DNA of 64,000 bases from Saprospira grandis DSM 2844 (GTDB lineage Bacteria; Bacteroidota; Bacteroidia; Chitinophagales; Saprospiraceae). The translations under genes were made by a program, and so were the position numbers. The DNA lies in contig NZ_JH719942.1 of the NCBI RefSeq assembly GCF_000275825.1, positions 1,911,013 through 1,975,012 of the forward strand, written 5' to 3'. Within the stretch, counting starts at the first letter, position 1. The number at the start of each line of letters is the position of its first letter. The notes below the pieces were generated by a model. It saw only the letters and a list, made by a program, of their open reading frames with translations, did not search any database and was not told where the DNA came from. Positions 60,119 to 64,000 of the stretch are shown piece by piece.

Positions 60119-61501
60119 TTAGGGTTCCATCATCCAGCGTTGTAGTTGTGGGTTTTTGGCTTGTCCATTTTTTTGAATAAAGAAATCGGCATAGCTACCT
60201 ATGGCTTGGAACTTAAACTCGACATAATGGTCATCAATTTTCTTGGCGACCCATTCTTGGATATAGCGAGATTTTTTTTCCTCTTTAGCGGCCATTTGGA
60301 TGCGGCTATAATCATCTTGGAGGTTGGCGACATGGGGGATGGTTCGGTTTCTAATTTTGATAAGGGTATATTCTTTTTCTCCGAAGGGGGTACTATACTC
60401 GATGGCTTCGGAGATTTCGCCTTTTTTGAGTTTTTCGATAGCGAAATAGACTTCGGGGCTAAGGTCGCCAAGTTCCCAGTAGGGTTCGCCTGTTTGGGGG
60501 TTCATCATGGCGCCATTTCGGGTTTTGCTAAACTCATCTTCTGAGAAGCGTTGAACGGCCTGATCGAAGGTAAAGGAATCGAGTAAGATGAGTGAGCGGA
60601 TGCTATCGGCTTCATTTTTTGCACGTTCTTCATCGGCGGGAGTAAGTTCGGCTTTAATGAGGATATGTCGGGTGTGGATATTATTACCGAGGCGTTCGAG
60701 TAGTTGGATAATATGGTAGCCATATTGCGATTTGACGAGTTCGGAGACTTCGTTTTCGTCGAGTTGGTAGGCGGTGGCTTCAAATTCGGGGACAAAGCTT
60801 CCTCGGTTGGTGATGCCGAGGTCTCCGCCACGGGCGCCGGAGCCGGGGTCTTGGGAGTATTGTTTTGCTAATTCGGCAAAGTCGGCTCCATTAAGAATTT
60901 CTTGGCGGATGCGTTCTGCTTCTTGGCGCGCGCGTTCATCTTCCTTATTGTTCACTTTGGGTTTAACAACGATTTGGGCGAGTTCTACGGTAGAGTTAAA
61001 GTAGGGCAGGCTATCTTCGGGGATTTTATTGAAGAAGGTTTGCACTTCTTTGGGGGTAACGGTAACGGATTGCATAATATTGGCCGACATACGTTGGACG
61101 ACCATTTGTTTGCGCATACTTTCGCGCATATCATTTTTGACTTCCTCTGGAGTTTTGCCATAATAAGCTTTAAACTGTTCGGGGTCATTATTCATATATC
61201 GAAGGATTTCGGAGATTCGGGAATCTAGTTGGCCTTCAATTTCGACGGCAGAGACGGTAAAGCTATCGCGTTCGGCTTCAGCGAGGACCACGGCATTGGT
61301 AAGTAGCTGGTCTAGAATAACGGCTCGGGCGTTTTCGGGTGGTGCTTCTTTTGTTCTAGATAGTAGCAGGCGGTATTGTGCTTCTATATCGGAAACGAGA
61401 ATGGGTTCATTGCCTACAAGGGCGACTACTCGGTCAATTTGCTGTTGGGCAAATAGGCCACTACTTAGCAGCAGGCAAGCGAAAAGGAGTCTATACATCA
61501 T
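60119..61501 (-). CDS. surA: SurA-type periplasmic chaperone / parvulin peptidyl-prolyl isomerase
   Basis: 460 residues. Signal peptide MMYRLLFACLLLSSGLFAQQ. A SurA N-terminal domain opens with IDRVVALVGNEPILVSDIEAQY and runs to about 165. Two parvulin domains follow: the first at about 170-275 (AELAKQYSQDPGSGARGGDLGI, SQYGYHIIQLLE), the second at about 276-385 (NIHTRHILIKAEL, VQRFSEDEFSKTRNGAMM). It should guide outer-membrane proteins through the periplasm. It follows a second SurA-like lipoprotein gene 82 bp upstream on the same strand, so the two are likely one unit. The first ATG gives the signal peptide. Confidence 0.94.
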   Translation of the reverse strand: MMYRLLFACLLLSSGLFAQQQIDRVVALVGNEPILVSDIEAQYRLLLSRTKEAPPENARAVILDQLLTNAVVLAEAERDSFTVSAVEIEGQLDSRISEILRYMNNDPEQFKAYYGKTPEEVKNDMRESMRKQMVVQRMSANIMQSVTVTPKEVQTFFNKIPEDSLPYFNSTVELAQIVVKPKVNNKEDERARQEAERIRQEILNGADFAELAKQYSQDPGSGARGGDLGITNRGSFVPEFEATAYQLDENEVSELVKSQYGYHIIQLLERLGNNIHTRHILIKAELTPADEERAKNEADSIRSLILLDSFTFDQAVQRFSEDEFSKTRNGAMMNPQTGEPYWELGDLSPEVYFAIEKLKKGEISEAIEYSTPFGEKEYTLIKIRNRTIPHVANLQDDYSRIQMAAKEEKKSRYIQEWVAKKIDDHYVEFKFQAIGSYADFFIQKNGQAKNPQLQRWMMEP

Positions 61502-61583
61502 AATAGTTAATAATCATTAGCATGATAGGGGTAAACAGATTGTTCATTGCCTTGCAACGCAAGAATTGAAAAGAAGGATGGGT

Positions 61584-62441
61584 TTAGAAGCGTTCAAAGA
61601 CATTGCCTTCTTTGGCTTTGGCTCGAGCTTCTTTTCGGACTTGGTCAAGGATTAGTTGTCGTCTTTGGTGAAGAATAATTCTAGAAATTTCGTCTTGTAC
61701 TTCAGCTAGGGGAGCGGGTTCATTTTTATCTTTATATTCAAAGACTTTGCAAAGATAGACATACTTGCTATCGCTACGGTCAAATACCCGGCCTTTTTGG
61801 AGGTAGCTAGAGGGCAGGCGGTTATCAGGTAATCGGTCGGCCACTCTTTTATATTTTACCCAGCGGTCTTTTTCTAGGGCAAAGATCATTTGGCTTTCAT
61901 TGGAGAGGCAGAACTGTTTTACTTTCTCCTCATCGCTTTTTTTATCTGATTTGAACCAATTGCGGAGTTTATCTACGCCTTCTAGTTTTCTGGGCACTCG
62001 GATAAAGTGGCAGCGTAGCCAGCTTTCTCCAGCAATGTATTGTTCTTTATTGGCATTATAGTATTGGGCCAATTGAACGGGAGTGACCATGGTATCTAGT
62101 TCTCTATTGATGAGTTCTTGTTCAAAGTAGGCAATGGTTAGGGAGGCTTTGTAGCTTTCTGCTAATCGGTTGATGCGTTGAGCTTCTTGGTTAGGCAGCT
62201 GTTTTTTGGCCACGCCAAGTAGCATTTGGTCCATAATCCATTTATCAATGTAGAGTTCGGCTTGTTGGGCGCTATCTTTTGGCGAAAGCCCCTTGCCAAT
62301 ACCATCTAGTGCAGAGCCATAGAGATAGTTGTCGTAAACTCTGGCCAAAGGGTTTTCTTCTGTTGGGGCTTCCGGGCCATTATTACAGGCTTGTAAGACT
62401 CCTAAAAAAAGGAGGGCAATAAGGTGGCGGTAGTAGCTCAT
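61584..62441 (-). CDS. SurA-like lipoprotein, no catalytic parvulin seen
   Basis: 285 residues from ATG 62441, which yields the lipoprotein signal MSYYRHLIALLFLGVLQAC. An earlier in-frame ATG (62483) lies inside the TATCTTTG promoter box, so it is excluded. The mature part is helical, starting PLARVYDNYLYGSALDGIGKGLSP, with a SurA/trigger-factor-like arm (VTPVQLAQYYNANKEQYIAGES). The C-terminus has EVQDEISRIILHQRRQLILDQVRKEA, as in SurA-type proteins. I cannot find a full parvulin active site. It likely assists outer-membrane protein folding together with the neighbouring SurA. Confidence 0.85.
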   Translation of the reverse strand: MSYYRHLIALLFLGVLQACNNGPEAPTEENPLARVYDNYLYGSALDGIGKGLSPKDSAQQAELYIDKWIMDQMLLGVAKKQLPNQEAQRINRLAESYKASLTIAYFEQELINRELDTMVTPVQLAQYYNANKEQYIAGESWLRCHFIRVPRKLEGVDKLRNWFKSDKKSDEEKVKQFCLSNESQMIFALEKDRWVKYKRVADRLPDNRLPSSYLQKGRVFDRSDSKYVYLCKVFEYKDKNEPAPLAEVQDEISRIILHQRRQLILDQVRKEARAKAKEGNVFERF

Positions 62442-62480
62442 AGAATCAATTGCTAAAGAAGGTGGTATAAAATCAAGGGG

Positions 62481-62488
62481 CAAAGATA
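62481..62488 (-). promoter_or_regulatory. -7 box TATCTTTG for the SurA-like pair
   Basis: Perfect TAnnTTTG on the minus strand. It sits over the apparent upstream ATG of the lipoprotein, which fixes the true start at 62441 with a leader of about 35 nt. Confidence 0.6.
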
Positions 62489-62615
62489 AGAAGTTTTCCT
62501 ACCAATTTGGTTTCGGCTCCTTTTCGACTATAGTTTTTAACCCAATTGAAAAGGAAAAGCTTGGAGCAGAGAACCAAAGCTGCCTAAAAAAGCCGTTCTT
62601 TGCGGAAAAATAGTA

Positions 62616-63572
62616 ATGACAAAAGCAGATTCTCGCAAGGCCTTTGTTGCGTTGGCTTTGGTGAGCTTTTTTTGGGGTACTACTTACTTAGCTACCCGCA
62701 TAGGCGTGCAGGAGGCCCATGGTTTATTTCTCTCTTCTGTTCGTCAGTGTATTGCGGGTAGTTCACTAATTGCCTTTATGTGGATAAGAGGAGCCAGCTT
62801 CCCTAGAGGAAAGGCCTTGGTTCAAACTATTATTATTGGCCTGATGCTTTTAGGGGCGGGCAACGCCCTGATGACTTGGGCGCTGCAATATGTGGAAAGT
62901 GGTTTTGCTTCGGTGGTTTCGGCTAGTGGACCGATTTTTATTGCCATCTTTAGCCATTTTATGATCCAGCCATTACCCTGGTCACCTAAGTTAATAGGCG
63001 GAATGGCTTTAGGGATGCTCGGTATTTTAGGGGTGTTCTCTAATTACCTAGATAGTTTTGACCAAAGTCCCAATTTTGCCTTAGGGCTATTGATTATGTT
63101 TGTAGCTACTTTGTTTTGGGCTTTGGGGTCTGTTTTTACTGCTAAATGGAAACCAAGCACTTCTTTATTGATGGGCGCTGGCTTGCAAATGTTTTCTGGT
63201 GGCCTTTTTACAGCCATTATCTGCACTTTTTTTGATTGGGACCAACTCGTTTTTGGCCAGCTGAGTATGCAGTTTTGGGGCTCGATTTTATACTTGGTGG
63301 TTTTTGGCTCTTTTGTCGCTTATTCCGCCTATATATATGTTATGGAACATTTACCCCCTGCTCAAGCTGCTTTAAGCGCTTATATTAACCCTATTGTTGC
63401 CGTGATTGCAGGCGCTTTTGTTTTAGGGGAACGCCTGACTTGGCTCACATGGGGCGGTATGCTGCTGACTATTGTAGGCGTCTATTTGGTTAATCAATGT
63501 TTTAAAACAGCCAAGCAGAAGATGCTAGAAGCTGATGATGAGGTTTTGCAATTGGATAAAGAGGTGGTTTAG
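62616..63572 (+). CDS. EamA/DMT-family transporter
   Basis: 318 residues, ten predicted membrane helices in two EamA repeats (about 8-140 and 155-295). Typical blocks: FFWGTTYLATRIGV in helix 1, GNALMTWALQYVESGFASVVSASGPIFIA, and in the second repeat the SAYIYVMEHLPPAQAALSAYINPIVAVIAGAFVLGERLTW block (AQAALSAYINPIVA). It should export or import a small metabolite such as an amino acid across the inner membrane; the substrate is unknown. The C-terminal tail is cytosolic and acidic. It stands alone, divergent from the SurA-like pair. R22 starts at the base after its TAG. Confidence 0.93.
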   Translation: MTKADSRKAFVALALVSFFWGTTYLATRIGVQEAHGLFLSSVRQCIAGSSLIAFMWIRGASFPRGKALVQTIIIGLMLLGAGNALMTWALQYVESGFASVVSASGPIFIAIFSHFMIQPLPWSPKLIGGMALGMLGILGVFSNYLDSFDQSPNFALGLLIMFVATLFWALGSVFTAKWKPSTSLLMGAGLQMFSGGLFTAIICTFFDWDQLVFGQLSMQFWGSILYLVVFGSFVAYSAYIYVMEHLPPAQAALSAYINPIVAVIAGAFVLGERLTWLTWGGMLLTIVGVYLVNQCFKTAKQKMLEADDEVLQLDKEVV

Positions 63573-63860
63573 GGGCGTTACTCCCTTTGGTCGTCGAACT
63601 GCGGCTTGCGGCCTTGTTGTCTGCCTATGGCAGGCGCTACGGTTACTCCCTTTGGTCGTCGAACTGGCACCCCTTTGGGGCTGGTTGTCGCAGCTGGCTG
63701 ACTTTTAGGGGCCTCCCGCCTTTGGCGGGCGCTACGTTTCGCAGCTCGCTGTTCGCTCGGCCCTTCGTCGCTTTGCTCCTCGGTCTGGCCTTCGGCCACT
63801 GCTGCACATCGGTTACTCCCTTCGGTCGTCGAACTGCGCCCTAAAGGGCTTGTTGTGGCC
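63573..63860 (+). repeat. Mosaic palindromic repeat R22, type B with module expansion
   Basis: Begins right after the EamA stop. Two GGTTACTCCC/CGTCGAACTG modules precede a full element from 63706 (GGGGCCTCCCGCC). Arms CCCGCCTTTGGCGGG, GTCGCTTTGCTCC and GGCCTTCGGCC follow. A third module with GCCCTAAAGGGC sits at the far end in place of CATCGCTAGGCC. Confidence 0.85.
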
Positions 63861-64000
63861 AACGCTCAGCTAGAAGCCGCTCTGCGGCTACAAGCTTCGC
63901 TAAGCGCTGCGGCTTGGGGCCGCAGCTTATTGACCCGGCCGGCGGTAGGCGGCAGCCACAGCCATTGCTACTATATATAGTATAGCCCCTCAAAATATTT
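63861..64000. other. Intergenic to window end, palindrome-rich
   Basis: Contains GCAGCGCTTAGCGAAGC-like and CTGCGGCTTGGGGCCGCAG hairpins. No gene seen. Confidence 0.4.

Noticed and set aside
63578..63862. Small ORFs at both strands of R22
   Set aside because: Repeat translations without start context or domain.

Overview
The window looks like chromosome from a Bacteroidota bacterium, most likely of the Saprospira grandis type. This rests on single-subunit, widely spaced housekeeping genes, a Por-type (type IX) C-terminal sorting domain, SusC/TonB-style outer-membrane receptors, a short 79-residue ATP synthase epsilon subunit next to atpD, many lipoproteins, almost no Shine-Dalgarno sequences, and several copies of the Bacteroidota -7 promoter box TAnnTTTG. 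The genus is inferred from overall character and from the very repeat-rich intergenic DNA; no rRNA is present to confirm it.

Layout. 1-9 kb: end of a HAD hydrolase, tRNA-CAU, a likely small RNA, an FAH-family enzyme, a DivIC/FtsB protein, sucD, a lipoprotein, a QueD/PTPS enzyme, a lectin-fold secreted protein, a gamma-carbonic-anhydrase-like protein and a HEAT-cyclophilin lipoprotein. 9-19 kb: nucleoid-associated protein, TPR protein, SSS symporter, a 1.2-kb repeat-filled gap, two small tandem genes, and a helicase-nuclease. 19-29 kb: secreted protein, cydAB, atpDC, and a large TPR-CHAT protein. 29-36 kb: a low-GC two-gene unit (metzincin-like protease with a tetranucleotide tract, plus lipoprotein), an M1 peptidase and a cysteine-rich lipoprotein. 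36-46 kb: LOG protein, pfkA, der, ruvC, a YbhN-like membrane protein, and a DUF4175-type coiled-coil protein. 46-64 kb: a beta-helix lipoprotein followed by a TonB-dependent receptor, a second repeat-filled gap, MBL hydrolase, FMN reductase, NlpC/P60 protein, small lipoprotein, FemAB/GNAT-like protein, asnS, feoAB, a SurA-type chaperone pair and an EamA transporter.

The genes are mainly housekeeping: energy metabolism (sucD, pfkA, cydAB, atpDC), envelope biogenesis (SurA pair, DivIC, TonB receptor), DNA maintenance (ruvC, helicase-nuclease) and translation (asnS, der). I see no transposase, integrase, prophage, CRISPR array or rRNA operon.

The most striking content is between the genes. At least 22 copies of a GC-rich mosaic element (about 120-290 bp, one per about 3 kb) share a fixed core and a TTTTGGGG end, but carry exchangeable palindromic arms drawn from a small library. 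They come in two end types (A and B). Most lie with the TTTTGGGG end just after a stop codon, in the direction of that gene. Around them are smaller hairpin cassettes. Two further loci (13.8-14.4 kb and 51.3-51.9 kb) each carry a 21-bp-phased tandem array, a conserved AT-rich segment, and a MITE-like unit of about 275 bp with terminal and internal inverted repeats; the parts are in different relative orientations at the two loci. I do not recognise these as named families, and they are the best candidate for something undescribed here.
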